Source: Acidocella sp. KAb 2-4 (GTDB taxonomy: Bacteria > Pseudomonadota > Alphaproteobacteria > Acetobacterales > Acetobacteraceae). Taken from it: DNA of 64,000 nt. Below the pieces are notes generated by a model that was given only the letters and a program-made list of their open reading frames with translations, had not been told where the DNA came from and ran no database searches. This document shows, piece by piece, positions 42,943 to 51,014 of the stretch. How positions within the stretch are numbered: position 1 is the stretch's first letter; each line of letters begins with the position of its first letter. Where the stretch lies: positions 124,001 through 188,000 of the forward strand of contig NZ_JAJDJU010000002.1 of NCBI RefSeq assembly GCF_020567705.1. Reading direction: 5' to 3'. The position numbers were made by a program, and so were the translations under genes.

Positions 42943-44091
42943 TCAGCCTGTCACCGCGACGCGCAGCGTGGCGGCCACGCGCAGGGCCTGCTCGTCCGAG
43001 AGGTCCGGGTGGATCGGCAGCGCCAGGATGCGCGCGCCCAGGCTTTCGGCCACCGGCAGGGCGGTGCCGTCATGGCAGGCGGCATAGGCGGGCTGCTGGT
43101 GCAGGGCGCGCGGATAATACACCGCGTTGCCGATATTGGCGGCCTGCAGCGCGGCGCGGGCGGCATCGCGCCGCGCGGCGCTGGGCAGCAGCACCGAATA
43201 CACCGCCCAGGCGCTCTGCGCGCCGGGCACGCGGGCGGGGGTTTCCACCACCCCGGCCAGCTCGGCATCGTAGATCCGGGCGATGGCCTCGCGCCGGGCG
43301 ATCTCGCCCTCGAACACGTCCAGCTTGGCCAGCAGCACGGCGGCTTGCATCGTGTCCAGCCGCCCGTTCATGCCGATGCGCAGCACCTCGTAACGCTGCG
43401 CGCCCTCGCCATGCGTGCGCAGCGAGCGGTAGAGCGCCGCCCGCTCGTCGGATTGCGTGAACAGCGCGCCGCCATCGCCATAGGCGCCGAGCGGCTTGGA
43501 GGGGAAGAAGCTCGTCGCCGTGGCGTCCGCCGCCTTGCCCAGGCGCTCGCCATCCTGCGCCGCGCCGAAGCTCTGCGCGCAATCATCCAGGGTGAACAGC
43601 CCGTGCTCGGCGGCGATGGCGCGCAGCCCGGCCCAATCGGCGGGCTGGCCGAACAGATCCACGCCGATCACGGCGCGCGGAGTGAGCTTGCCCGCCTGCT
43701 TCACCTGGGCGATGCGCGCGCGCAGGCTGACGAGGTCGATCTGGAAGCTGCCCGGATCGACATCGACGAAGACCGGCGTGGCGCCGAGCAGCAGCGGCAC
43801 CTCGGCGGTGGCGGTGTAGGTGAAGGCGGGCAGGAACACCGCGTCGCCCCGGCCCACGCCCTCGGCCATCAGCGCGATCTGCAGCGCGTCGGTGCCCGAG
43901 CTGACGCTGACACAGTGTTTGGCGCCACAGAAGGTGGCGAGTTTCGCCTCCAGCTCAGCCACCTCGGGGCCGAGAATATATTGGCCATGCGCCAGCACGG
44001 CATCGAGCCGCGCGCGCAGCCCGGGGCCGAGCCGGGCCTGCTGGGCCTTGAGGTCGAGGAAGGGAATCGGCGGGAGAGGTGCAGCGTCCAT
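42943..44091 (-). CDS. DegT/DnrJ/EryC1/StrS family sugar aminotransferase
   Basis: PLP-dependent aminotransferase of 382 residues that aminates keto-sugars on nucleotide carriers. Landmarks: PFLDLKAQQARLGPGLRARLDAVLAHGQYILGPEV start split over family motifs, CVSVSSGTDALQIAL, and the PLP lysine 199 in SFFPSKPLGAYGDGG. It follows the 4,6-dehydratase gene by 11 bp, so the two probably act in sequence: dehydratase makes a 4-keto-6-deoxy sugar, this enzyme aminates it. Closest functional types would be WbpE or PglE. The exact sugar is not deducible. Confidence 0.9.
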   Translation of the reverse strand: MDAAPLPPIPFLDLKAQQARLGPGLRARLDAVLAHGQYILGPEVAELEAKLATFCGAKHCVSVSSGTDALQIALMAEGVGRGDAVFLPAFTYTATAEVPLLLGATPVFVDVDPGSFQIDLVSLRARIAQVKQAGKLTPRAVIGVDLFGQPADWAGLRAIAAEHGLFTLDDCAQSFGAAQDGERLGKAADATATSFFPSKPLGAYGDGGALFTQSDERAALYRSLRTHGEGAQRYEVLRIGMNGRLDTMQAAVLLAKLDVFEGEIARREAIARIYDAELAGVVETPARVPGAQSAWAVYSVLLPSAARRDAARAALQAANIGNAVYYPRALHQQPAYAACHDGTALPVAESLGARILALPIHPDLSDEQALRVAATLRVAVTG

Positions 44092-44102
44092 GATCGCCGT
44101 GT

Positions 44103-45989
44103 CTACCCCGCGGCGGCCGAAACGGCGAGACCGCGCGGCGGTAAAAATTCAGGCACTAGCGTTTCCACCAGCGCCATGGCGGCGGTCTCGTCGCCGGCCT
44201 GGGCGGCGCGGTCCAGCTGGTCGAGCGCGGCGCTCATCGCCGCCAGCTCGGCCATGCGTGGTGTCGCCAGCAACAGCCCCTCATGCCCGCTCGGCACGGT
44301 TTGCTCGTTGCCGTAAAGCAATTCCTCGAACAGCTTCTCGCCCGGGCGGATGCCGGTGAAGGTGATGGCGATGTCCTGCTCCGGGCGCAGCCCGGCGAGA
44401 CGGATCATGTTGCGCGCGAGATCGAGGATGCGCACCGGCTCGCCCATGTCGAGCATGAAGATGCCGCCATCGGGGATCGCCGCCGGGAAGCTGCCCGCCA
44501 CCGAGGCTTGCAGCACCAGCCCCACCGCCTCACGCAGGGTCATGAAATAGCGGCGCATCTCGGGGTGGGTAACGGTGAGCGGGCCACCCTGGGCGAGCTG
44601 GTGGCGGAATAGCGGCACCACCGAGCCGGTGGAACCCAGCACATTGCCGAAGCGCACGGTGACACAGCGCATGCCCCGCCCGGCACGGCGCGCTGCCACG
44701 TCCAGCGCCTGGGCGTACATCTCGGCCACGCGCTTGGAGGCGCCCATCACCGAGCCGGGGTTTACCGCCTTATCCGTGGAGATCAGCACCATCAGCCCGG
44801 CCCCGGCGGCGGCGGCGGCATCGGCCACCACGCGGGTGCCGAGCGCGTTGGTGCGCAGCCCTTCCAGCTTGTTGGCCTCGACCATCGGCACATGTTTCAG
44901 CGCCGCGGCGTGGAACACCAGCTCGGGCTGGCAGTCGCGCATCACCGCCCGGATGCGCGGGGCGTCGCGGATATCGGCGATGATGGCGCGCCGGGGCAGG
45001 GCGGGGTGGCGCTCGGCGAGGTCCAGCCCGATGCGCCAGAGCGCGTATTCGCTGCTGTCGAGCAGCGCCAGCTCGGCCGGGGCGAGTGCTGCCAATTGCC
45101 GGGCCAGCTCGGCGCCGATGCTGCCGCCCGCGCCGGTTACCAGCACACGCCGCCCGGCGATCAGGCGGGTCATGCCCTCGCGGTCCAGTCGCACCGGCTG
45201 GCGGTTGAGCAGGTCCTCCAGTACGATTGGTTGCAGGTCGGGCGCGGCTTCGGCGGGGGCGAGCCGGGTCGGGCTGGGCGCGCGCAGCACCCGCGCGCCA
45301 TGTCGCGCCGCCGCCGCCAGTAGCTGTTGCAGCCCGGTGCCGGAGAGCGCGGGCGCGGTGATGATCAGCAGCTCCGGCGGCTGGGGCAGCCGGTCGAGGG
45401 CGGCGGCGGCGGTCTCCACCGTGCCGAGCACGTCGATCCCGTGCACGCGCTGCCCGATTTGCGTCTCCGACAGCGCCAGCAGCCCGGCAATGCGATAGGC
45501 CGGGGCCGGGCTGCGCGCATGCGCGGCGAGAAACAGCTCGGCGCTCTCGGGCGGGCCCACCAGCAGTGCGCTTTGGCTGGCGCCGCGCCCGGCGGCGGGC
45601 TCGCGCCACAGGCGGTAGGCGAATTTCGGCGCGGTGAGGAAGGCCGCCAGCACCAGCGCCAAAATCAGCGGAAAGGCGGGCGAGGGCAGGGTGAGCCCGG
45701 CGCCGATGAACAACAGGGTGAGCATCAGCGCCGTCACCGCCCCGGCGGCGGCGAGCGTGGCCAGGTCGCGGAAGGCGATGAAGCGCCAGCGCAGTCGCCA
45801 CAGCCCGAATGGATAGCCGATCAGCCAGATTGCCGCCGCGCCGGCGAGCGCGAACAGATGCGGCCAGACCCAGGGCGCGCCGGGCGCGGCGAGCCAGAAG
45901 CTAAGGGTCACCCCGAGCGCGGCCAAGGCTCCGTCGAGCGCGATATTCGCCGCCATGCGGCCGGGCAGGGACAGACGGGGCCAGCTCAT
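44103..45989 (-). CDS. Membrane-bound nucleotide-sugar 4,6-dehydratase (CapD/PglF/WbpM type)
   Basis: Protein of 628 residues. About four N-terminal transmembrane helices (residues 10-140) lead into a CoA-binding-like linker domain and a C-terminal SDR catalytic domain with the NAD motif VTGAGGSIGAE at about 282-290. The segment ISTDKAVNPGSVMGASKR carries Met in place of the usual catalytic Tyr, as known for inverting UDP-GlcNAc 4,6-dehydratases. The ATG at 45989 (MSWPRLSLPGRMAANIALDG) is chosen because the upstream in-frame part runs through ridA. It feeds the aminotransferase downstream. Confidence 0.92.
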   Translation of the reverse strand: MSWPRLSLPGRMAANIALDGALAALGVTLSFWLAAPGAPWVWPHLFALAGAAAIWLIGYPFGLWRLRWRFIAFRDLATLAAAGAVTALMLTLLFIGAGLTLPSPAFPLILALVLAAFLTAPKFAYRLWREPAAGRGASQSALLVGPPESAELFLAAHARSPAPAYRIAGLLALSETQIGQRVHGIDVLGTVETAAAALDRLPQPPELLIITAPALSGTGLQQLLAAAARHGARVLRAPSPTRLAPAEAAPDLQPIVLEDLLNRQPVRLDREGMTRLIAGRRVLVTGAGGSIGAELARQLAALAPAELALLDSSEYALWRIGLDLAERHPALPRRAIIADIRDAPRIRAVMRDCQPELVFHAAALKHVPMVEANKLEGLRTNALGTRVVADAAAAAGAGLMVLISTDKAVNPGSVMGASKRVAEMYAQALDVAARRAGRGMRCVTVRFGNVLGSTGSVVPLFRHQLAQGGPLTVTHPEMRRYFMTLREAVGLVLQASVAGSFPAAIPDGGIFMLDMGEPVRILDLARNMIRLAGLRPEQDIAITFTGIRPGEKLFEELLYGNEQTVPSGHEGLLLATPRMAELAAMSAALDQLDRAAQAGDETAAMALVETLVPEFLPPRGLAVSAAAG

Positions 45990-46044
45990 GCCGCCACCTA
46001 TAGCGCCCGTAACCCGGCGAAATCCACCAAGCCCTGCCGCGGGC

Positions 46045-46506
46045 TCAGCCCAGCAGGAACATGCCTTCGACCTCGACCGCCGCGTCCAGCGGCAGCGAGG
46101 GCACGCCGATGGTGGAGCGGGCATGGCGCCCGGCCTCGCCGAACACCGCCACGGCGAGGTCCGAGGCGCCGTTCATCACCACCGCGTGCTGGATAAAATC
46201 GGGCGTGGCGGCGATGAAGCCGCCGAGGCGCACCACTTTCTTCACGCTCGCCAGCCCGCCGGGCAGGGCGGCGTTGAGCTGGGCCAGCACATTGATCAGG
46301 CACAGCCGCGCGGCGTGCTGGCCTTCCTCAAGTGCAACACCTGCCCCGAGCTTGCCGGTGACCGCGACCTTGCCGTCCACCGCCGGAAGCTGGCCGCTGA
46401 CGATGGCGAAATCGCCCGCCATGCTCACGGGCACATAAGTGGCCACGGGCGGCATCGGGGTGGGCAGGGTAATGCCGAGTTCGGCCAGGCGTGCGAGAAT
46501 GGACAT
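46045..46506 (-). CDS. RidA family protein (YjgF/YER057c/UK114)
   Basis: Small protein of 153 residues. RidA proteins hydrolyse reactive enamine/imine intermediates made by PLP enzymes such as threonine dehydratase. The family core is seen in FAIVSGQLPAVDGKVAVTGKLG and the C-terminal RSTIGVPSLPLDAAVEVEG with the conserved Arg. It is the slightly longer subclass. It lies 4 bp after the TSCPD gene and upstream of the dehydratase and aminotransferase pair. Confidence 0.9.
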   Translation of the reverse strand: MSILARLAELGITLPTPMPPVATYVPVSMAGDFAIVSGQLPAVDGKVAVTGKLGAGVALEEGQHAARLCLINVLAQLNAALPGGLASVKKVVRLGGFIAATPDFIQHAVVMNGASDLAVAVFGEAGRHARSTIGVPSLPLDAAVEVEGMFLLG

Positions 46507-46510
46507 GAGG

Positions 46511-48019
46511 TCAGCTCACCAGTTTGAGGGCTTTGCGCCGCTCGCGCGGGGCGGCGGCGGGGGCGGGCAGGTCGAGCGGCAGCAGCGGCGCGCGCTCGGG
46601 GGCGCCTTCACCCACGGTGTCGGCGGAGTCCAGCGTCGCCGGGGCGAGATTGGTGCTGCCGAGATAATTCACCGCGAGATTGCGGAACACGTAGTCGAGC
46701 ATCGAGGTCGCGGCGGGCACGGCCGCGTCGCCCTCGACCACGCCGGCGGGGCCGAAGCGGGTGAAGGTGAAGGCCTCGACGTAATCCTCCAGCCCGACGC
46801 CATGTTGCAGGCCAATGCTGACGGCGATGGCGAAGGCGTCCATCAGCCCGCGGAAGGCCGAGCCCTCCTTGTGCAGGGCGATGAAGATCTCGCCGAGCTT
46901 GCCATTTTCGTATTCGCCGGTGGAGAGGAACAGCTTGTGCCCGCCCACGGCGACTTTTTGCGTGTAGCCGCTGCGGCGCGCGGGCAGGGGCTTGCGGCTG
47001 CTTGGCTGCCGCGCGGCCATGGGCTGCGCCGGGCGCGCGGGCATCGCGGCCACCAGCGGGGCCAGCGCGTCATGCATGGCCAAATGTGCCCCGGCGCGCG
47101 GGGCGGGGAACAGGTTTTCTCCGGCCAGCTGGCGGGCCAGCGCGGTTTGCGGCGTGAGGCCGCGCGCGGCGAGGCTCTCCTGCGCCCAGAGCGTGAGTTC
47201 CCCCTCGCCATTCAGCGGCGACAAGGCGGGGGCGAAATTGAGGGTCTCGGCCCCGAGCAGCGCCTCCACCGCCGGGTCGGCGGCGAAGCCGAGCAGCGTT
47301 TCGTGCCGCGTGGCCACAGCACTGGCGGCGTCTTGCTGGGCGCGCGCGGCGGCTTCCAGCAGGCCGGGCAGGGCGCAGCCAGCGGGCAAGGCGGGGGTGG
47401 CGATGGCATAGCCCGGCGCGGTGCCATGCGCGCGCAGCGCGGCGGAGGCGATCTGCGCCTGCGCGCCGATGAACGCGGTGAGCGCGATGGCGGTATCACG
47501 CGCGGTCTGGCTGGCGTAATCCAGCCCCAGCCGGGTGAGGACCAGGTTGAGATCGGTAAAGCCGATGGCCAGGCAATGCGCGCCGGGAGCGGCGAGGGTG
47601 AGCGCGGTGACGGCAAGGCGCGTATCGGCGGCCAAGGTGCCGGCATCCAGCCCGGCCTCGGAGAGGTAGGCGGCGAGGTTGAGCGTGAAACCGGGTAGGC
47701 TGCCGGGGCGGTTGCGCCAGATATCGGCGCTGGGGCTGCCGCGCCGCGCCGCCAGCAACTCGTGCAGCGCGCCGCCGATCTCCGCGCCGAGATCAGCCGC
47801 CGCGGCCCGCGCCGCGATCGGGGCGATCCAGCCCTGGGCGGCCTCGGCGATATCGATGCGCCGCGCGCTGGGCAGAATGGCGGCCAGCGCATCGGCAGCG
47901 CCCTGGCCCCAGGCGGCGGGGAGTTTGACACTGACCTCGGGCGCATCAGGGTCCGCCGCCGCGGCGAACACCGCCTGCTTGATGCCGTGCCAGGGTTTTT
48001 CCGCTCTGATCTGTGCCAT
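46511..48019 (-). CDS. TSCPD-domain protein derived from class II ribonucleotide reductase (NrdJ-like)
   Basis: Protein of 502 residues. The C-terminal region (about 348-455), with [38 protein letters not shown] and [16 protein letters not shown], closely follows the TSCPD domain near the C-terminus of adenosylcobalamin-dependent ribonucleotide reductase NrdJ. A middle segment ([20 protein letters not shown], then TAPGYA) resembles part of the NrdJ catalytic barrel. The protein is far shorter than NrdJ and I see no set of catalytic cysteines or a cobalamin site, so it is probably not a reductase. It may be a regulatory or Fe/Zn-binding relative; function unknown. It heads a minus-strand operon with ridA. 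Confidence 0.75.
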   Translation of the reverse strand: MAQIRAEKPWHGIKQAVFAAAADPDAPEVSVKLPAAWGQGAADALAAILPSARRIDIAEAAQGWIAPIAARAAAADLGAEIGGALHELLAARRGSPSADIWRNRPGSLPGFTLNLAAYLSEAGLDAGTLAADTRLAVTALTLAAPGAHCLAIGFTDLNLVLTRLGLDYASQTARDTAIALTAFIGAQAQIASAALRAHGTAPGYAIATPALPAGCALPGLLEAAARAQQDAASAVATRHETLLGFAADPAVEALLGAETLNFAPALSPLNGEGELTLWAQESLAARGLTPQTALARQLAGENLFPAPRAGAHLAMHDALAPLVAAMPARPAQPMAARQPSSRKPLPARRSGYTQKVAVGGHKLFLSTGEYENGKLGEIFIALHKEGSAFRGLMDAFAIAVSIGLQHGVGLEDYVEAFTFTRFGPAGVVEGDAAVPAATSMLDYVFRNLAVNYLGSTNLAPATLDSADTVGEGAPERAPLLPLDLPAPAAAPRERRKALKLVS

Positions 48020-48061
48020 GCGCCGACATTAGGCCGAGAGTGAGCGCAATTAAAGTGCATA

Positions 48062-48103
48062 TTGTGGTCAAAAGCGCCGCTCACCACAAAATCCTGTGGA
48101 TAG
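48062..48103. promoter_or_regulatory. Inverted repeat and DnaA-box-like site in a divergent promoter region
   Basis: TTGTGGT (48062-48068) and ACCACAA (48083-48089) form a perfect 7-bp inverted repeat with a 14-nt spacer. TGTGGATAG (48095-48103) matches the DnaA box TGTGGATAA at eight of nine positions. They lie between the divergent TSCPD and NDUFA12-type genes. Regulation by DnaA or another factor is only a suggestion. Confidence 0.35.
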
Positions 48104-48159
48104 CTTTCCTGCGCGCGGTGCGATGGACCAAGCGCGCCGCATCTCTTATAGGAGGGGGC

Positions 48160-48576
48160 ATGAGCACATCCAGCGCCGACGCTTCCGTCACCAAAGGTCG
48201 TTCCCTCGGTCTGTGCGGATTGTTCCGCAATCCGGGGCTGTATCTCCTCACCCTGTTCCGTGGCCGGTTCGTGGGGCGCGATGCGCTGGGCAACCAGTAT
48301 TTCGAGCGCCCCGGCCGGCTGGGCCGCACCCGCCGCTGGGTGATCTATCCGGGCGCCGCCGATGCCTCCAGCGTGCCGCCGGAATGGCATGCCTGGCTGC
48401 ACCATATTACCGACGCGCCGCTGCCCACCTCCGCCGCCAAGCCCTGGCAGCGCCCGCACCGCCCCAACCCGACCGGCACGCTGGCCAGCTACCGCCCGCC
48501 GGGACACGAATATATGGGCGGCAAGCGCGCCAAGGTCTCAGCCGATTATGAAGCCTGGGGGCCGGACCAAGCCTGA
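48160..48576 (+). CDS. NADH:ubiquinone oxidoreductase accessory subunit, NDUFA12 (B17.2) family
   Basis: Protein of 138 residues. NDUFA12 is one of the few accessory subunits of mitochondrial complex I that also occurs in alphaproteobacteria. Conserved core: FRGRFVGRDALGNQYFE, RRWVIYPG, PPEWHAWLHH. The ATG at 48160 has a GGAGGGGG just upstream. It is 15 kb from the nuo operon and is the first gene of a run with mlaD and DUF2155, with ATG-in-stop coupling to mlaD. Confidence 0.92.
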   Translation: MSTSSADASVTKGRSLGLCGLFRNPGLYLLTLFRGRFVGRDALGNQYFERPGRLGRTRRWVIYPGAADASSVPPEWHAWLHHITDAPLPTSAAKPWQRPHRPNPTGTLASYRPPGHEYMGGKRAKVSADYEAWGPDQA

Positions 48577-49097
48577 TGCAACGGCGCCTTCCTGAACTTC
48601 TCACCGGGTTCGCGATCATCATCGTGGCTGCGGTGTTCCTGGTCTACGCCTTGTTGGGCGCGGGCGAGGTGAGTGCTGGCGGCTACACGCTCACGGCGCG
48701 GTTCGCCAGCGTCGGCGGGCTGACCGTCGGGTCCGATGTGAAGATCGGCGGCGTCATCATCGGGCATGTGGCCTCCGAGCAGCTCGACCCGGTGACCTAT
48801 GCCGCCATCGTCCGCATGAACATCAATGACGGCGTGAAGATCCCCGATGACAGCAGCGCCTCCGTCACCTCCGACGGTTTGCTCGGCAATGTCTATATCG
48901 CGGTCTCGCCGGGTGGCTCCAACACCATGCTCGCCTCCGGCGCGGCATTTCCGGTGACGCAATCGGCCATCAATATTCAGGATTTGCTGGGTAAATTCAT
49001 CTTCTCGATGGGTGGTGGCGCGCAGGGCAAGCCCGGCGCCAGCGCGCCGCAGAGCGCCGCCCCGGCCGGTGGCGCCGCCACAACCACGGCGCCATAG
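48576..49097 (+). CDS. mlaD: MlaD-type MCE domain protein, outer-membrane lipid asymmetry
   Basis: Protein of 173 residues: an N-terminal membrane anchor (about 8-28), an MCE domain (YTLTARFASVGGLTVGSDVKIGGVIIGHV, then SSASVTSDGLLGNVYIAVSPGG) and a C-terminal Ala/Pro/Gly-rich tail. MlaD hexamers shuttle phospholipids between the MlaFE ABC transporter and the periplasmic carrier MlaC. No mlaE, mlaF or mlaC is adjacent. Its ATG overlaps the NDUFA12 stop. Confidence 0.9.
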   Translation: MQRRLPELLTGFAIIIVAAVFLVYALLGAGEVSAGGYTLTARFASVGGLTVGSDVKIGGVIIGHVASEQLDPVTYAAIVRMNINDGVKIPDDSSASVTSDGLLGNVYIAVSPGGSNTMLASGAAFPVTQSAINIQDLLGKFIFSMGGGAQGKPGASAPQSAAPAGGAATTTAP

Positions 49098-49100
49098 GCC

Positions 49101-49649
49101 ATGCGCGCTTCCGCCGCCGCCTTGGCCCTGCTGCTGATCCCGGGCTTGGCCTGGGCGCAAAATGGCCAGAGCGTGATCGTGATCCCGCCCGCGCCGCCGC
49201 AAACCTTGCCCGCCGTGCCGCCCGTGTCGTCGCAAACCCTGCCGTCAGTGCCGCCGGGGCAGGTCGCGCAACCCGCGCAGAGCAATCCGCAACCGGCGCA
49301 ACCGGCCCAGCCCGCGCCGCCCGATGTCGCCCCCCCGCTGCCCAATGACTGGGTGCCCGGCCAGACCGCGACGCTCGGCGTGCTCAACGAGGTCGATGGC
49401 AGCACGTCGCAGATTTCCGCCGCGGTGGGCGCGCAGCCGGTGAAGGTGGGGGATCTGCTGGTGAGCGTGCAGGCCTGCGCCAACCGTCCGCCCAATGAAC
49501 TGCCGGATACCGCCGTGTTCCTCACTGTGCAATCCGCCGATGCGGGCGCCACCGCGCCGCTCTTTCGCGGCTGGATGCTCCGCTCCGCCCCCGGCGCGGC
49601 CATTGTCGGCGACGCGGCGGAGAGCTTCCGGGTGATGGGCTGCAGCTAA
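49101..49649 (+). CDS. DUF2155 domain-containing exported protein
   Basis: Protein of 182 residues with a clear signal peptide (about 1-19, ending GLAWAQ). A long Pro/Gln/Ala-rich stretch follows (about 25-72), then a compact domain (ATLGVLNEVDGSTSQISAAVG, VSVQACANRPPNELPDTAVFL, FRGWM) with two cysteines, typical of DUF2155. Function unknown. In many alphaproteobacteria it lies next to the NDUFA12-type gene, as here. Starts 3 bp after mlaD. Confidence 0.88.
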   Translation: MRASAAALALLLIPGLAWAQNGQSVIVIPPAPPQTLPAVPPVSSQTLPSVPPGQVAQPAQSNPQPAQPAQPAPPDVAPPLPNDWVPGQTATLGVLNEVDGSTSQISAAVGAQPVKVGDLLVSVQACANRPPNELPDTAVFLTVQSADAGATAPLFRGWMLRSAPGAAIVGDAAESFRVMGCS

Positions 49650-49768
49650 GCGCGGCTTGTGCCAGAAAGGCCACAGCCGCAAAATCTTGCCGTATGTGGC
49701 CCGCCGGCACTGTCAGCGCGGCAAAGCTGCGGCTAGATAAACAGGAATTTTCGTTTTGGAGTTGCGCC

Positions 49769-50824
49769 ATGAACCTGCGTATCGCCCTCGCCGCCGCGAC
49801 CTGCCTGGCCCTGCCTCTGGCCGCCCAGGCGCAGCCTGTCTCCGGCCCCTATGTCAGCCTTGAGGCTGGCACCTCGTTCCAGATGCCCGTGAAATATGGC
49901 GAGAGCGCAAGTGGGACGTTTGGCAAGACGCATTACAACCCGTCCTATGCCGGGGATGCCGCGCTCGGCTATGGCTTCGGCAATGGCTGGCGTGTGCAGC
50001 TCGATTTCGACGATCTGCACACCACCCTGCATGAGAATGACAACAGCACATTCGGCCATACCCGCGTGAGCGGCACGCATAGCAGCTTCGGGCCGATGCT
50101 GAACGCGCTGTTCGATTTCAACGCCAGCCTGCCAGTGTTCCCCTATGTTGGCGCGGGCATCGGGTATCAGTGGACGAAATCCTCGTCGCATAACCTGTTC
50201 TATTACGATGGCACCAAGGGCGGCTTCGCTTATGACCTGATCCTGGGGCTGTCTTATCCCGTGGCGGCGGTGCCGGGGCTGTCGGTGACGGGCGAGTACC
50301 GCTTCACGCAGGTATTCGACGCGACCCGTATGGCCGAAACCGATGCCGCCGGCGCGCCGGGGGTGATCAAGTTCCGCTCGCAACGCAGCCATAGCGTGAT
50401 GCTCGGCCTGCGCTATGCGCTGTTCAGCGCCCCTTCGGCGGCCCCGGCGCCAACCCCCGCGCCGGCCCCGGTGGCGGCTCCGGCCCCGGCTCCGGCCAAG
50501 ACGTATCTGGTGTTCTTCGACTGGGATAAGTACAATCTGACCCCGCGCGCGACGCAGATCATCGCCCAGGCCGCCTCCGACTCGAAGACCCAGAACGTCA
50601 CCACCCTGGATGTCTCGGGCTACACCGACACCTCGGGCACCGCCGTGTACAACCAGGGCCTGTCCGAGCGCCGCGCGAAGGCGGTGGCCGCGCAGCTGGT
50701 CACCGATGGCGTCCCGGCCTCCGAGATCGAGATCCACGCCTATGGCGAGACGCATCTGCTGGTGCCAACCGGCCCGAATGTGCGCGAGCCGCAGAACCGC
50801 CGCGTCGAGATCGTGCTGCACTAA
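49769..50824 (+). CDS. OmpA family outer-membrane protein, copy 1
   Basis: Protein of 351 residues: a signal peptide (about 1-21, ending QAQ), an OmpA-like beta-barrel (about 22-215, with many alternating strands ending in aromatic residues), an Ala/Pro linker (APTPAPAPVAAPAPAPAK), and a C-terminal peptidoglycan-binding OmpA domain (TYLVFFDWDKYNLTPRA, SGYTDTSGTAVYNQGLSERRAK with the diaminopimelate-binding Asp and Arg). The ATG at 49769 has a TTGGAG upstream. It links outer membrane and cell wall. The 3' half is nearly identical to the next two genes, while the barrel is only distantly similar. Own terminator. Confidence 0.9.
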   Translation: MNLRIALAAATCLALPLAAQAQPVSGPYVSLEAGTSFQMPVKYGESASGTFGKTHYNPSYAGDAALGYGFGNGWRVQLDFDDLHTTLHENDNSTFGHTRVSGTHSSFGPMLNALFDFNASLPVFPYVGAGIGYQWTKSSSHNLFYYDGTKGGFAYDLILGLSYPVAAVPGLSVTGEYRFTQVFDATRMAETDAAGAPGVIKFRSQRSHSVMLGLRYALFSAPSAAPAPTPAPAPVAAPAPAPAKTYLVFFDWDKYNLTPRATQIIAQAASDSKTQNVTTLDVSGYTDTSGTAVYNQGLSERRAKAVAAQLVTDGVPASEIEIHAYGETHLLVPTGPNVREPQNRRVEIVLH

Positions 50825-50879
50825 GCCGCCACGCGATCGTCCAAAACACGAACCCCGGCCCAAAAGGCCGGGGTTTTTT
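50472..50879 (+). repeat. OmpA 3' repeat, copy 1
   Basis: DNA from the Ala/Pro linker through the stop codon and the terminator stem. It is nearly identical to 51745-52151 and closely matches the third copy. Differences are mostly synonymous, such as aat/aac at the tyrosine-asparagine-leucine segment. Confidence 0.85.
50853..50879 (+). terminator. Rho-independent terminator after OmpA copy 1
   Basis: Stem CCCCGGCC (50853-50860) with GGCCGGGG (50866-50873), loop CAAAA, then six T. Confidence 0.92.
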
Positions 50880-51014
50880 CGTGGGTGTGTTAAAAATGGT
50901 ACACAAATAATAATTTAGCTTATGAACGGTAAACGCTGTTTTTGTTCGGCTGATTGATGCGGTATCGCACATGTATACTAACAGCATTTTAATAACCTCA
51001 GTGAGGATGTGCCG
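50880..51014. other. AT-rich intergenic region between OmpA copies 1 and 2
   Basis: No gene. The stretch is A/T-rich, with a good -10-like TATACT at 50974-50979 and no convincing -35 at the right distance. A TGAGGA at 51002-51007 serves as ribosome binding site of copy 2. Each OmpA copy has its own terminator, so a promoter is expected here. Confidence 0.4.

Noticed and set aside
49101-49400. Pro/Gln/Ala-rich stretch as a tandem repeat or CRISPR-like array
   Set aside because: Codons vary and no fixed spacer/repeat unit exists; it is a low-complexity linker of an exported protein.
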